A stretch of DNA of 64,000 nt from Pseudogracilibacillus sp037071985 (GCF_037071985.1 NZ_JAXHDF010000009.1:62001-126000); one strand, 5' to 3'; shown: positions 33,345-43,156, counted from the stretch's first letter. The notes: generated from the sequence alone by a model not told the origin. Numbers and translations are program-made.

Positions 33345-33423
33345 TAGTAGTGTTGTAAATTAATCGATACGGAAAATTAAATAGTCGAAATATTTTTTGC
33401 AAAGGATAAAATGAGGTGACGTT

Positions 33424-34716
33424 TTGAGTAAGGATATATCGATAGGTTTATTAGGATTAGGAGTTGTGGGTTCTGGAGTTATTAAAATTGTAGAAGACCA
33501 CCAAGAAGAACTTGTACACCAACTCGGTCGCGGTGTAAAAGTCGAAAAAGTGCTTGTGAGAGATATTGAAAAAGCCCGTCAAGTCGATATTGATCACAGC
33601 CTGCTAACGACAAATTGTGAAGATGTTCTACAAAATCCTAATATAGATGTAGTAGTTGAAGTAATGGGTGGCGTAGATGTCGCCCGTAATTATATTTTAG
33701 AAGCTTTACAAGCAAAAAAACATGTTGTAACTGCAAATAAAGATTTGATCGCTCTTCACGGACCAGAGCTCGAAGAAACGGCGCGTCTCAATGGTTGTGA
33801 CCTTCTGTATGAGGCAAGTGTCGGAGGTGGAATCCCATTATTACGCGGATTATCAGACGGACTTGTGTCAGATCGAATTCAGCAAGTGATGGGGATTGTA
33901 AACGGAACGACGAACTATATTTTAACAAAAATGGATCAGGAAGGTCAGAGCTATGAAGATGCCCTTCAGAAAGCTCAAGAACTTGGTTTTGCAGAAGCCG
34001 ATCCTACCGCTGACGTTGACGGTTTAGATGCTGCAAGAAAAATGGTGATCTTAGCCCGTCTATCTTTCTTTACAAATGTTGAACTAGAAGATGTGGAAGT
34101 AGAAGGTATTTCCAATGTATCTTTATCAGATATTGAGTATGGAAAGAAATTAAATTTAACTATGAAATTAATTGGGTTTGCTAATCGTCATAATAACCAA
34201 ATTGAAGTTAGCGTACAGCCGACATTCTTATCAAACAATCATCCACTAGCAGCAGTTAATGATGAATATAATGCTGTCTATGTAAATGGAGAGGCAGTCG
34301 GTGAGACTATGTTTTACGGTCCAGGAGCAGGAAGTTTACCGACAGCAACCGCTGTTATGTCGGATGTAGTTGAAGCGTTAAAAAATATGCTTTTAGGTGT
34401 TAATGGTAAAAAATTTGTGAAACCACGTTTCCAAAAAGAATTAACTCCTGCTGATAAACGATTCAGCCAATATTACTTACGTCTGCATGTCAAAGATGAA
34501 ATCGGCGCCTTCGCTTCTATTTCTGAATTATTTAATCAGCTAGGAATCAGTTTTGAACGAATTTTACAGACTCCTGCGAGCAAAGGCTTTGCTGAAATTG
34601 TCGTAGTAACCCATAAAACATCGTTTGAGAACTTCCAAAATGCGATGAAAAAACTAGATGAATTACAAGTAATCGATACAATAGAAAGCTACTTCCGTGT
34701 TGAAGGAGATGCATAA
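33424..34716 (+). CDS. hom: Homoserine dehydrogenase
   Basis: Hom, 430 aa, reduces aspartate semialdehyde to homoserine with NAD(P)H, the branch leading to threonine and methionine. The N-terminal nucleotide loop GLLGLGVVGSGV (about residues 8-19), the substrate region GIVNGTTNYILTKM (about 158-171) with the nearby catalytic lysine in EADPTADVDGLDAARK, and a C-terminal ACT domain (about 350-428, YLRLHVKDEIGAFA) are present, the last implying feedback control by threonine. The start is TTG at 33424 with GAGGTG upstream. First gene of hom-thrC-thrB. Confidence 0.96.
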   Translation: MSKDISIGLLGLGVVGSGVIKIVEDHQEELVHQLGRGVKVEKVLVRDIEKARQVDIDHSLLTTNCEDVLQNPNIDVVVEVMGGVDVARNYILEALQAKKHVVTANKDLIALHGPELEETARLNGCDLLYEASVGGGIPLLRGLSDGLVSDRIQQVMGIVNGTTNYILTKMDQEGQSYEDALQKAQELGFAEADPTADVDGLDAARKMVILARLSFFTNVELEDVEVEGISNVSLSDIEYGKKLNLTMKLIGFANRHNNQIEVSVQPTFLSNNHPLAAVNDEYNAVYVNGEAVGETMFYGPGAGSLPTATAVMSDVVEALKNMLLGVNGKKFVKPRFQKELTPADKRFSQYYLRLHVKDEIGAFASISELFNQLGISFERILQTPASKGFAEIVVVTHKTSFENFQNAMKKLDELQVIDTIESYFRVEGDA

Positions 34717-34720
34717 TAAA

Positions 34721-35782
34721 ATGAATTGGCAAGGTCTTATAAAAGAATACGCCGAGTTTTTACCCGTGACAGAAGAAACTCCTGCGTTAACATTACATGA
34801 AGGGAATACCCCGCTAATATATTTCCCTCACATTTCAAAAGAATTAGGAATTGAATTATATGGAAAGTATGAAGGCTTAAATCCAACTGGATCTTTTAAA
34901 GATCGTGGAATGGTTATGGCTGTTGCAAAAGCGAAAGAAAGCGGGAGCAAATCTGTTATCTGTGCTTCGACTGGAAATACTTCTGCTGCTGCTGCTGCTT
35001 ATGCCGCAAAAGCAGGTATGAAAGCAGTTGTCGTTATTCCTGAAGGGAAAGTTGCTTTAGGAAAGCTTGCTCAAGCTGTTATGTATGGTGCTGAGATCGT
35101 TCAAATTGCAGGTAACTTTGATGACGCGTTAACAATGGTCCAGCATATTAGTGAAAAATATCCTGTTACGCTTGTAAACTCTGTGAATCCATACCGTTTG
35201 GAAGGACAAAAGACAGCTGCATTTGAAATTATTGACCAACTTGGACAAGCACCGGATATTCTTGCAATTCCAGTTGGAAATGCCGGAAATATCAGTGCTT
35301 ACTGGAAAGGTTTTAAAGAATATAACGAGAAAAAACAAACTGCTCTACCTAAAATTTATGGGTTTGAAGCAGAAGGTGCTGCAGCAATTGCAAAAGATGA
35401 GGTTATTAAAGAACCGGAAACTGTTGCAACTGCAATTCGCATTGGAAATCCAGCAAGCTGGAACTTGGCAACAGCAGCAAGAGATGAATCTGGTGGAATG
35501 ATTACTTCTGTTTCAGATGAAGAAATTCTATCAGCATTTAAAACTCTTCCAGCAAAAGAAGGTATTTTTGCGGAACCAGGTTCATGTGCTTCGATTGCAG
35601 GAGTTTATCAGCAAGTTAAAGCTGGAACTATTGCACCTGGAAGTAAAGTTGTTGCAATCTTAACCGGTAACGGCTTAAAAGATCCGCAAACTGCGATTGA
35701 TCAAATTACAATTGATCCTGTATCTCTTCCTAACGATGAAGAAGCAGTGACAGATTATATAAAAAAAACGGTAGGTAACTAG
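34721..35782 (+). CDS. thrC: Threonine synthase
   Basis: ThrC, 353 aa, a PLP enzyme that converts O-phosphohomoserine to threonine. The PLP lysine lies in PTGSFKDRGM (about residues 53-62), the phosphate-binding loop is GNAGNISAYW (about 187-196), and the serine/threonine segment CASTGNTSAA is intact. This is the short bacterial type. The ATG at 34721 is chosen with AAGGAG at 34703-34708; it starts 4 bp after the hom stop codon. It works with ThrB, whose gene follows 1 bp later. Confidence 0.95.
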   Translation: MNWQGLIKEYAEFLPVTEETPALTLHEGNTPLIYFPHISKELGIELYGKYEGLNPTGSFKDRGMVMAVAKAKESGSKSVICASTGNTSAAAAAYAAKAGMKAVVVIPEGKVALGKLAQAVMYGAEIVQIAGNFDDALTMVQHISEKYPVTLVNSVNPYRLEGQKTAAFEIIDQLGQAPDILAIPVGNAGNISAYWKGFKEYNEKKQTALPKIYGFEAEGAAAIAKDEVIKEPETVATAIRIGNPASWNLATAARDESGGMITSVSDEEILSAFKTLPAKEGIFAEPGSCASIAGVYQQVKAGTIAPGSKVVAILTGNGLKDPQTAIDQITIDPVSLPNDEEAVTDYIKKTVGN

Positions 35783-35783
35783 T

Positions 35784-36680
35784 ATGTTTACGATCTCTGT
35801 GCCTGCAAGTTCTGCAAATATCGGACCAGGCTTCGATTCAGCAGGAGTTGCAGTTAGTCGGTATTTAACTTTACAAGTAACAAAAGCAGATAATTGGCAA
35901 TTCAGCCATACAACATCAGTTATTCCTTCCGTTAGAAACTATAAAGACCATTTTATTTATAAGGTCGCCAATCAAGTAGCCGGGTGGCATGCATGTACAC
36001 TGTCCCCTGCTCACGTTACAATGGAAAGTGATATCCCACTTGCAAGAGGGTTAGGAAGTAGTGCTTCAGCAATCGTTGCAGGCATTGAACTTGCAAACCA
36101 GTTGTGTTCATTAGAGTTAACGGAACGAGAAAAACTCGATTATGCGGTAAAAATTGAGGGGCATCCAGACAATGTCGCTGCATGTTTAATAGGCGGCTTT
36201 GTTGTCACAGTGAAAATGGGTGAAGAAGCTAGTTTCAAAAAGCTTCCAGCTATCGATACTGATTTGGTCGTTTATATCCCAAACTTTGAGTTAAAGACTG
36301 AAGATGCTCGCAAAGTTCTTCCCGATAACTTAATCATGAAAGATGCAGCAACTGCGAGTGGAGTAAGTAATCTAATGATTTCCGCTTTATTAACTGGAGA
36401 TTATGAATTAGCTGGTAAAATGATGGAAAGTGATTTATTCCATGAAAGTTACCGAGCTAAACTGATTCCAAACTATTTTGAAATTCGTTCAAATGCTAGA
36501 AGTCTTGGTGCATATGGTACAGTTATCAGTGGGGCTGGACCAACGATGATTTCTTTCGTTCCAAATGGAAAAGGAAAAGAAATTGCAATGAAGATGAAGC
36601 AACTTCTTCCTGATTACGAAGTAGAAGCACTTGAACTAGATGAAAATGGTTTACAAGTAAAAGTGAATATTAATAACTAA
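35784..36680 (+). CDS. thrB: Homoserine kinase
   Basis: ThrB, 298 aa, a GHMP kinase that phosphorylates homoserine. Motif 1 (PASSANIGPGFDSAG, residues 6-20), the ATP loop PLARGLGSSASAIVAG (about 85-100) and motif 3 (SGAGPTMISF, about 250-259) are intact. The gene starts 1 bp after the thrC stop, completing the B. subtilis-type hom-thrC-thrB operon; a terminator follows at 36730. Confidence 0.96.
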   Translation: MFTISVPASSANIGPGFDSAGVAVSRYLTLQVTKADNWQFSHTTSVIPSVRNYKDHFIYKVANQVAGWHACTLSPAHVTMESDIPLARGLGSSASAIVAGIELANQLCSLELTEREKLDYAVKIEGHPDNVAACLIGGFVVTVKMGEEASFKKLPAIDTDLVVYIPNFELKTEDARKVLPDNLIMKDAATASGVSNLMISALLTGDYELAGKMMESDLFHESYRAKLIPNYFEIRSNARSLGAYGTVISGAGPTMISFVPNGKGKEIAMKMKQLLPDYEVEALELDENGLQVKVNINN

Positions 36681-36729
36681 ATCAGTAAATCTCTATAAGA
36701 GATATAGACATATTAACCATTAGAAACAT

Positions 36730-36755
36730 CAGCCGATCTCGGCTGTTTTTTCTTT
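36730..36755 (+). terminator. Terminator of hom-thrC-thrB
   Basis: CAGCCG-ATCT-CGGCTG followed by TTTTTTCTTTT, 49 bp after the thrB stop codon. Confidence 0.92.
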
Positions 36756-36862
36756 TAATTGGGCGGAAAGTATGTATGAAATTTTTCACTTTACTTATTT
36801 CTTGCTCATATTGTGAATTACTCGTCATGTCAATCAACTTTCTTAAAAGCTTTTCTATAATA

Positions 36863-36903
36863 AAAACTATCCTTCAGTCGAGTATCCAACTGAGGATAGT
36901 TTT
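36863..36903 (-). terminator. Terminator of the TrpXYZ-type ABC operon
   Basis: AAAACTATCC (36863-36872) pairs with GGATAGTTTT (36894-36903), continued inward by TCAGT/ACTGA; a T run follows on the minus strand. It lies just beyond the ATPase stop codon. Confidence 0.85.
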
Positions 36904-36916
36904 AAATTATACAGTA

Positions 36917-37711
36917 TTAACCTAATACAGTTTGATCACTAACTAACTGTCTGCCTCGGATTCGTTGGAACTCCTCTAATAAGTTTTCAATCGTTAATTT
37001 GGACTTTTCTTCTCCGCTTACATCAAAAATAATTTGTCCTGCATCCATCATAATTAATCGATCACCCATGTCAAGTGCTTGTTGCATATTATGTGTAACC
37101 ATTAAAGTCGTTAAACCAAATTTCTCCACGATTTCAGAAGTTAACTCAGTAATTAATTCAGCACGTGCCGGATCCAAGGCTGCAGTATGCTCATCAAGCA
37201 GTAATATATTCGGCTCCGTAAAAGTTGCCATTAATAGAGAAAGGGCTTGCCTTTCACCACCGGATAATAGTCCAACTTTTGCATTCAGACGATTTTCTAG
37301 ACCTAGATTTAACGTCTTTAAATAGTCTTTGAACATATCACGGCGTTTTTTATTTACACCTAAACGTAAACCGCGTTTCTTATTACGTGCATAGGCAATT
37401 GCTAAATTTTCCTCGATTGTCATTGATGGTGCTGTTCCCGCCATAGGGTCTTGGAACACACGTCCAATAAACTGCGAACGTTTAAATTCCGGTAAATAAT
37501 CGACTCGTTTTTCATCAATAAATATATCTCCGACGTCAGAAAATAAATTTCCTGAGATTACATTCATCAAGGTTGATTTACCAGCGCCATTTCCACCTAT
37601 GACAGTTACGAACTCCCCTTTAGTAAGTTTAAGATTGATTTGCTGCAAAGCTTTTTTTTCATCTGGTGTTCCTTCATTAAACGTGATGGATATATGTCGT
37701 AAATTAAGCAT
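36917..37711 (-). CDS. ABC transporter ATPase (TrpZ/COG1101 type)
   Basis: A 264-aa ATPase with Walker A GGNGAGKST (about residues 39-47), signature LLSGGERQA (about 148-156), Walker B ILLLDEHTAALDP and H-loop VTHN. The histidine in DEHTAALDP, where most ABC proteins have proline, is typical of the ATPases that accompany COG2984 binding proteins. It overlaps the permease gene by 8 bp. The three-gene set is called TrpXYZ in some streptococci and is held to import tryptophan or related aromatic compounds; the substrate here is unproven. Confidence 0.88.
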   Translation of the reverse strand: MLNLRHISITFNEGTPDEKKALQQINLKLTKGEFVTVIGGNGAGKSTLMNVISGNLFSDVGDIFIDEKRVDYLPEFKRSQFIGRVFQDPMAGTAPSMTIEENLAIAYARNKKRGLRLGVNKKRRDMFKDYLKTLNLGLENRLNAKVGLLSGGERQALSLLMATFTEPNILLLDEHTAALDPARAELITELTSEIVEKFGLTTLMVTHNMQQALDMGDRLIMMDAGQIIFDVSGEEKSKLTIENLLEEFQRIRGRQLVSDQTVLG

Positions 37712-38690
37712 TTTTTACATCCTCCACTTGTAGTGCTGCCCGCTTTTTCAATCGGCGTTTTTTCTCTCTTTGTGCATGTAATATTTTTGGTGCAACTAAT
37801 GCCAATATAACAAGTAATGCAGTAATTAATTTCATATCACCTGTATCCAAAAATTCTACCCGTAAAGCAAGAGTAACAACGATTCGATAAATAACAGCAC
37901 CTAAAATAACAGCTAAAGTGGCACGAGCAATTGTCTTTGTGCCAAATAACGCTTCTCCTATAATAACGGAAGCAAGTCCAATAATGATCATTCCGATCCC
38001 CATCCCGACATCGGCAAACCCTCCATGTTGAGCAATGAGGGCTCCAGAGAAGGCAACTAGACCATTAGAAATTCCAATTCCAATAATAATCAGATTATCT
38101 GTATTCGCAGAAAAACTACGAATCATCCGTTGATTATCCCCTGTTGCACGTAATGCTAATCCAACTTCTGTCTTTAAATAGTAATCTGCAACTAATTTAA
38201 TAATCAAAAGAACGATAATCATGATGAAAACAATTCCCCATGTCGCAGGGAAGCGTTCAAGTCCTAAAGCAGACAAAAGATTATTTAAAACCGTATCAAT
38301 TCCGGTTTTCTCCCATACAGAAATTAATTGGGTTTTTAACGTTGATTCATTCAGCATAGATAATGTTGGTTGTCCCATAATACGTAAGTTAATAGAATAT
38401 AGTGCAATCATCATTAAAATTCCAGAAAGAAGAGCGTTTATTTTCCCTTTTGTATGCAGAATTCCAGTGATACATCCCGCAAGAAATCCTGCGAGTGCCC
38501 CTAAAATTGTTCCCAGCACAGGAGGTAATCCATTCATGATGGAAATAGCGGCAACAGCGGCGCCAGTAACAAAACTTCCATCAACAGTTAAATCTGGAAA
38601 ATCTAAAACTCTAAAAGATAAATAAACACCAAGAGCCATAATCGCATAAATTGCTCCCGATTCGACAGCGCCGAACAATGATAAAAACAT
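37704..38690 (-). CDS. ABC transporter permease (TrpY/COG4120 type)
   Basis: A 328-aa membrane protein with about eight to nine helices, of the branched-chain amino acid/ribose permease superfamily. The N-terminal segment SLFGAVESGAIYAIMALGVYLSFRVLDFPDLTVDGSF... is characteristic. The C-terminus is basic (KKRRLKKRAAL). It is encoded between the binding-protein gene, 144 bp upstream, and the ATPase gene, which it overlaps by 8 bp. Confidence 0.9.
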   Translation of the reverse strand: MFLSLFGAVESGAIYAIMALGVYLSFRVLDFPDLTVDGSFVTGAAVAAISIMNGLPPVLGTILGALAGFLAGCITGILHTKGKINALLSGILMMIALYSINLRIMGQPTLSMLNESTLKTQLISVWEKTGIDTVLNNLLSALGLERFPATWGIVFIMIIVLLIIKLVADYYLKTEVGLALRATGDNQRMIRSFSANTDNLIIIGIGISNGLVAFSGALIAQHGGFADVGMGIGMIIIGLASVIIGEALFGTKTIARATLAVILGAVIYRIVVTLALRVEFLDTGDMKLITALLVILALVAPKILHAQREKKRRLKKRAALQVEDVKNA

Positions 38691-38766
38691 GTCATCCCCC
38701 TTTTCGTTATATATTTTTTATATAAATGTATCTATTAATTCATATACCACAAATAAAATGTAAAGA

Positions 38767-38794
38767 AGGAAGCAGGATCGCTCCCCTGCTTCCT
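38767..38794 (-). promoter_or_regulatory. Intercistronic hairpin between binding-protein and permease genes
   Basis: AGGAAGCAGG and CCTGCTTCCT form a perfect 10-bp stem with an 8-nt loop and only a moderate T stretch after it. Such partial terminators or mRNA stabilisers commonly raise expression of the binding protein over the membrane subunits. Confidence 0.65.
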
Positions 38795-38834
38795 CTATAT
38801 TGTACTAAAATTCCAATAAATTAGAAAGGTCTTT

Positions 38835-39875
38835 TTATTCAGTCTCAACGAACTCTGCATCATTATCCCAATCGTCATTCCATTCTATTCCTTGGGCTTC
38901 AGCAGCTCCTTTATTAATGAACAACTGAATAGCCGGTGGATACTCTACAGCAATTTCGCTAGGTGTTTTATCACCTTTTAAAATTTCAACGGCCATTTCA
39001 CCAGTTCGATAACCGATCGTATGGTAATCAATTCCATATGTTGCAAATCCACCTTTTGCTAAAGAATCAGGTTCTCCAACAATTAGAGGGATTTTTTGGT
39101 CATTGGCAACACCGACAACGGTATCTAATGCAGATACTACTGTGTTGTCCGTAATAATGTAAAATACGTCGACATCTCCTGCCAATGTCTGAGCAGCTTG
39201 TTGAACTTCAGCTGAATTTGCTACAGTTCTTTCTGCTAGAGAAAGACTTGTTCCTTCAACAGCTTCCTGTACAGCTTCAATTTGTGTGACAGAGTTCTGC
39301 TCTCCTGCATTATATAGCAGTCCGACTTTTGCATCGGGGAAATATTTGTCAATAAACTCGACCGTTTTTATAATTCCATCCGGGTGTAAGTCTACTACTC
39401 CAGTAATATTATCACCTGGTTTGTCCATCGCTTCTACTAAGCCGGCATCAACCGCATCTGTCACTGATGTAAACAGAATCGGAATATCTTTTGTTGCATT
39501 AAGTGCTCCTACTGCACTTGGTGTTGAATTAGCAAAAATAAGATCTACATCATCTGAAACAAAATTATCAGCAATTGGTTTTACGTTATTTTGATCCCCT
39601 TGGGCACTCTGATGATCATAGGTCACATCAAGACCTGCATCTTCAATTGCTGCTTGAAAACCTTCATACGCAGCATCAAGCGATGGGTGTTCCACAATTT
39701 GCGTAGCACCAATAGTAAACGATTCTCCGCCATCTGTCGCTTCATCTTCTTTGGCTGTATCTGTTTCAGCAGAACCTTCAGAATCTGAATTACTTTCTTT
39801 CTCTCCGCCGCCACATGCTGCCAATACAAGAACACTAACAACAGCAACTAATAATAATTGTAGCCACTTTTTCAT
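38835..39875 (-). CDS. ABC transporter substrate-binding lipoprotein (TrpX/COG2984 type)
   Basis: A 346-aa lipoprotein: signal peptide with lipobox LAAC-GG (cysteine near residue 21), a Ser/Asp/Glu-rich linker to about residue 50, then the COG2984 binding domain (FTIGATQIVEHPSLDAAYEG, ANSTPSAVGAL, PILFTSVTDAV, VGLLYNAGEQNS). The first of three genes for a TrpXYZ-like importer. Possible starts are GTG 39881, TTG 39878 and ATG 39875; GAGGGGG lies just upstream. The leader (39876-39950) has no T-box, unlike several streptococcal trpXYZ operons. Confidence 0.9.
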   Translation of the reverse strand: MKKWLQLLLVAVVSVLVLAACGGGEKESNSDSEGSAETDTAKEDEATDGGESFTIGATQIVEHPSLDAAYEGFQAAIEDAGLDVTYDHQSAQGDQNNVKPIADNFVSDDVDLIFANSTPSAVGALNATKDIPILFTSVTDAVDAGLVEAMDKPGDNITGVVDLHPDGIIKTVEFIDKYFPDAKVGLLYNAGEQNSVTQIEAVQEAVEGTSLSLAERTVANSAEVQQAAQTLAGDVDVFYIITDNTVVSALDTVVGVANDQKIPLIVGEPDSLAKGGFATYGIDYHTIGYRTGEMAVEILKGDKTPSEIAVEYPPAIQLFINKGAAEAQGIEWNDDWDNDAEFVETE

Positions 39876-39921
39876 CAACACATTTCCCCCTCATTATATT
39901 CTTTATTCATGTGGTTACCCT

Positions 39922-39950
39922 ATTATATCTAGTACTCTATCTCTACGCAA
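39922..39950 (-). promoter_or_regulatory. Promoter of the TrpXYZ-type operon
   Basis: On the minus strand TTGCGT (39945-39950), 17-bp spacer, TATAAT (39922-39927). The transcript leader is only about 40 nt. Confidence 0.8.
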
Positions 39951-40012
39951 GACTTTTATTAATATTCTAAAAACGTATATTACTTTAAAGCGCCATAGTA
40001 AAGGGTAATAGA

Positions 40013-40054
40013 AAACGAAGGTTCTCATCAATTTTGTAATGAAGACCTTCGTTT
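40013..40054 (-). terminator. Terminator of the globin-coupled receptor gene
   Basis: AAACGAAGGT (40013-40022) pairs with ACCTTCGTTT (40045-40054); partial pairing continues inward (TCTCATCA/TGAAGA region). The T tract on the minus strand is short. Confidence 0.65.
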
Positions 40055-40097
40055 CCTGTGCTTTTTGTATGTAGTTTAATTTTCACGATTATTAGAA

Positions 40098-41822
40098 TTA
40101 AAGATCATTCTCTATTTGTTCAAGACACTGTACAACCGCATCTGAGGCTTTTTCTAACTCTGTTAATATACTTCTAGATTCTTCTATATTATCCCTTTCG
40201 TAGTGTTCTAACGCGAGTCTGGCATAATCATGAACAGCTTGATGTTGTTTTTCTAAACGCTTAAAAGCATGCTTATCCTTTACTTTCGATGGCAAATCAC
40301 TATAATACCATTTTCCAAGTCGACAAGCGGTGTGAGATGAAACATCTTCGGCTTGAAGATCACCAAAACCTAATAATCTATTATAAATATTCCATTTCCA
40401 CAGTAGATGGTCTGTCTTAGCGATTTGAATAATATCTTTCTCATTTTCAACTACATTTGTTTTCAGAAAAGACAGACGATAATTGTCCATTTTTTTACTT
40501 ATCTCATAAATAACTTCAGCAGTCTCCACTGCATAGTGTTGAACGTTTTTACTTAAATCAAAAATAGTTGAATTCCTATCACTTATTTCTTCAACTGTAG
40601 AAGATTGTTCTTCGGTCATTGCCGCAATTTCTGTTATTTGATAATTAATCGAATGCATTACAGAAATAATATTTTCTAACTCTTTTCCAGCTGCTTGCGA
40701 TCCTACAACACTTTTTTCAATTCTAGTACCGGTTTCTTTCATTCGTTCAGTTACTTCTGTTGATACACGTTGTAATGATTCCATATTTGTCGTTATTTGT
40801 TCAATTTGTTCTTTCGTATGTTCGGATAGTTTGCGAACTTCTGCTGCAACTACTGCAAATCCTTGACCATTTTCTCCAGCTCTTGCTGCTTCAATACTCG
40901 CATTTAACGCTAATAAATTCGTTTGTTCGGCTATTTCTTTTATTACATTTATCACTTCATGTGTATGGTCGATTTCTTTTCCAAGTTGAACAACATTTTC
41001 CATTACATGTTCATATGTTTTATCTACTTGTTCTATATCGTAAAACGAATTGTCAATAACTTTCCGGCTATTATCGGCAGCCTGTACAGCTTCTTCTGTC
41101 CTTTCTGCCACTTCACTAGCATGGTTAGATACTTCTTGAATCGATGCACTCATTTGCTCCGTTGCTGCTGTTACACTTTGAGTTTCCTTGATTTGAGTAT
41201 CTGCCCCGTTAATTAAATGTTCGGACGTATCCAGTTTCGTAATATCTTGTAACATCCACGAAATTTCGTGTAAGAAAGATTGAAAAGTGGCATCTGTATA
41301 GACGTTGGTAATTAACTGTTTATCAAAAGTAGCTAATTTTTGAATCGCAATTACTAAGCGCATCATTTTATTCGGACTTTTATACAGTTTTTCCATTAAG
41401 ATCGAAATCATAAACTGTACTAAAAGATCATGTGCCATAATAAAATGATTTGCTGTTAAATTTATTCTACTATGTACTTTTCCAATTTGAACTCTCGTCT
41501 GTATATAATCGTTTGATATATCGGCTTCCAAGAATTGTTCTATATATTGTTGCTGTGTTATTTTCAATCTATCAACAGTTGAATGCTTTGATATAATATT
41601 CACTAAGTGTTCTGAGGACATAATATTTTCATAAAATTTATGAACCATTTCTTCTTTAAATGGTAGTAAGTATTTTCCTGCTTCTCTCACATCATTTAAG
41701 GTATCTTTCGTTATATTTAAAAACTTTAATCTATCTGTTTGATTTTCACCAATAACTATATCAGAATCCATTATCTTTTTTGTATGTTTATTCCATGACT
41801 CGATTTTTCTTTTAAAAAACAT
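40098..41822 (-). CDS. Soluble chemoreceptor with globin-coupled sensor and C-terminal CZB-like domain (HemAT-like)
   Basis: A 574-aa cytoplasmic receptor without membrane helices. Residues about 20-185 match the protoglobin sensor of HemAT: the proximal heme histidine lies in VQIGKVHSRINL (about residues 110-121). A methyl-accepting domain follows (about 200-455) with the tip EQTNLLALNASIEAARAGEN. The C-terminus (about 465-574) resembles a chemoreceptor zinc-binding domain: H in TDHLLWKW, C in HTACRLGKWYYS, and two H in EKQHQAVHDYA. HemAT of B. subtilis ends after the signalling domain, so this tail is extra. It probably senses oxygen through heme and a second signal through zinc or cysteine oxidation. 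Confidence 0.87.
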   Translation of the reverse strand: MFFKRKIESWNKHTKKIMDSDIVIGENQTDRLKFLNITKDTLNDVREAGKYLLPFKEEMVHKFYENIMSSEHLVNIISKHSTVDRLKITQQQYIEQFLEADISNDYIQTRVQIGKVHSRINLTANHFIMAHDLLVQFMISILMEKLYKSPNKMMRLVIAIQKLATFDKQLITNVYTDATFQSFLHEISWMLQDITKLDTSEHLINGADTQIKETQSVTAATEQMSASIQEVSNHASEVAERTEEAVQAADNSRKVIDNSFYDIEQVDKTYEHVMENVVQLGKEIDHTHEVINVIKEIAEQTNLLALNASIEAARAGENGQGFAVVAAEVRKLSEHTKEQIEQITTNMESLQRVSTEVTERMKETGTRIEKSVVGSQAAGKELENIISVMHSINYQITEIAAMTEEQSSTVEEISDRNSTIFDLSKNVQHYAVETAEVIYEISKKMDNYRLSFLKTNVVENEKDIIQIAKTDHLLWKWNIYNRLLGFGDLQAEDVSSHTACRLGKWYYSDLPSKVKDKHAFKRLEKQHQAVHDYARLALEHYERDNIEESRSILTELEKASDAVVQCLEQIENDL

Positions 41823-42010
41823 GCTTTTCCTCCCTATGCACTAGTGATTGCAGGAGATATTTACTAGTGCTTTAGTATTAGATACATTGATTATATCCTA
41901 AAAGATGCAGGAAATAAATAACTAGGTGGATACTTGTAAGCAAACTGGGGTTATTTTTACCATCCCACTAAGAATATTATGTATAATGTAAAGGGAAAGT
42001 AGGGATATCG

Positions 42011-43156
42011 TTGACAAGAATAATGTACATAATTATCGTTGTTGCCTTTCTAGATACATTTATACAATTACCAATTATTACACCCTATTCATTAGAATTG
42101 GGTGCATCTTACTTATTAACTGGCGCTATAGTAGCTGTATACTCTTTTACTAACATGATAGGAAATGTGGTCGGTGGTCATTGGATTGATCGATTCGGTC
42201 GTAAAAAAATGCTGTTTATCGGAATTGTAACTGTATTTATTGCACTACTTTTCTATCCTCTGGCCCAGAATGGGGTACAACTATTTTTCGCAAGGTTTTT
42301 TCATGGTCTAGCAGGAGGAATCCTCATCCCAGCTGCATTCGCTTATATTGGAGATCAATCAACAGGTAAGTCACGTGGAAAAACAATGGCATTTACAGGT
42401 GCAAGCATTGGTATTGCAGCAATAGTTGGACCAGCAATTGGCGGAGTAATGGCTGCCCGTGCATCTATTGAAAGTGTTTTTTTACTTGTTGCCGGATTGT
42501 TTTTTGTTACTGCATTTGTTGTTTTCTTTTTTGTAAAAGAATCATTTGTCACCACAGAACGTGGAAAATTTACTTTTACTGAATTTATTCCTTTGATAAA
42601 ACATCCGTTAATTATTTTATCTTCTCTTGCCGCATTCTCTCTAATGATAAGTAATGGTACTTTAGCTTTTGCTCTGCCATTGAATGTTGAGGTAATGGGA
42701 AGAACAACAGAAACGACTGGTATGTTATTAAGTACATTTGGAATTGTCGCATTAATCGTCTTTTTAACACCAATTAATGTTATTTATGATCGATTTTCCG
42801 CTGTAAATTTAATTGCCTTAGGCCTATCATTAATAGGTATAGCAATGATTGCATTAAGCTTTCTAACTACGTTTTCAAGTAATTTATTGGCAATGATTGT
42901 ATATGGACTGGGTTTTTCATTCATCTTTCCTTCCATGAATAAATTAATTGCTGATGCTTCCTCAAAGGTTGATCGTGGAAAAGCTTACGGAATATTTTAT
43001 GCTTTCTTTTCTTTAGGAGTTGTTGCCGGGTCATCTGTATCAGGATGGTTCGCTCAAATAATGGGTTTACCCTTTTTAGTCTGCGCAATTATTATGTTTG
43101 TTTCTGTAGGGATCATCCTTTTCATTGCAAAAAAAATTTCGGGTAGTGCTGTTTAG
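42011..43156 (+). CDS. Major facilitator superfamily transporter
   Basis: A 381-aa protein with twelve predicted helices. The loop 2-3 signature of drug:H+ antiporters appears as GGHWIDRFGRKKML (about residues 55-68), followed by ARFFHGLAGGILIPAAFAYIGD (motif in helix 4, about 94-115) and GPAIGGVMAA (helix 5 antiporter motif C region). Probably an exporter of drugs or metabolites. The start is TTG at 42011, after GGGAAAGTAGGG. The stop codon lies within a small hairpin. Confidence 0.86.
   Translation: MTRIMYIIIVVAFLDTFIQLPIITPYSLELGASYLLTGAIVAVYSFTNMIGNVVGGHWIDRFGRKKMLFIGIVTVFIALLFYPLAQNGVQLFFARFFHGLAGGILIPAAFAYIGDQSTGKSRGKTMAFTGASIGIAAIVGPAIGGVMAARASIESVFLLVAGLFFVTAFVVFFFVKESFVTTERGKFTFTEFIPLIKHPLIILSSLAAFSLMISNGTLAFALPLNVEVMGRTTETTGMLLSTFGIVALIVFLTPINVIYDRFSAVNLIALGLSLIGIAMIALSFLTTFSSNLLAMIVYGLGFSFIFPSMNKLIADASSKVDRGKAYGIFYAFFSLGVVAGSSVSGWFAQIMGLPFLVCAIIMFVSVGIILFIAKKISGSAV

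Noticed and set aside
39876..40012. T-box leader for the TrpXYZ-like operon
   Set aside because: The promoter leaves a leader of only about 40 nt, and no AGGGTGGNACCGCG-type T-box sequence is present.
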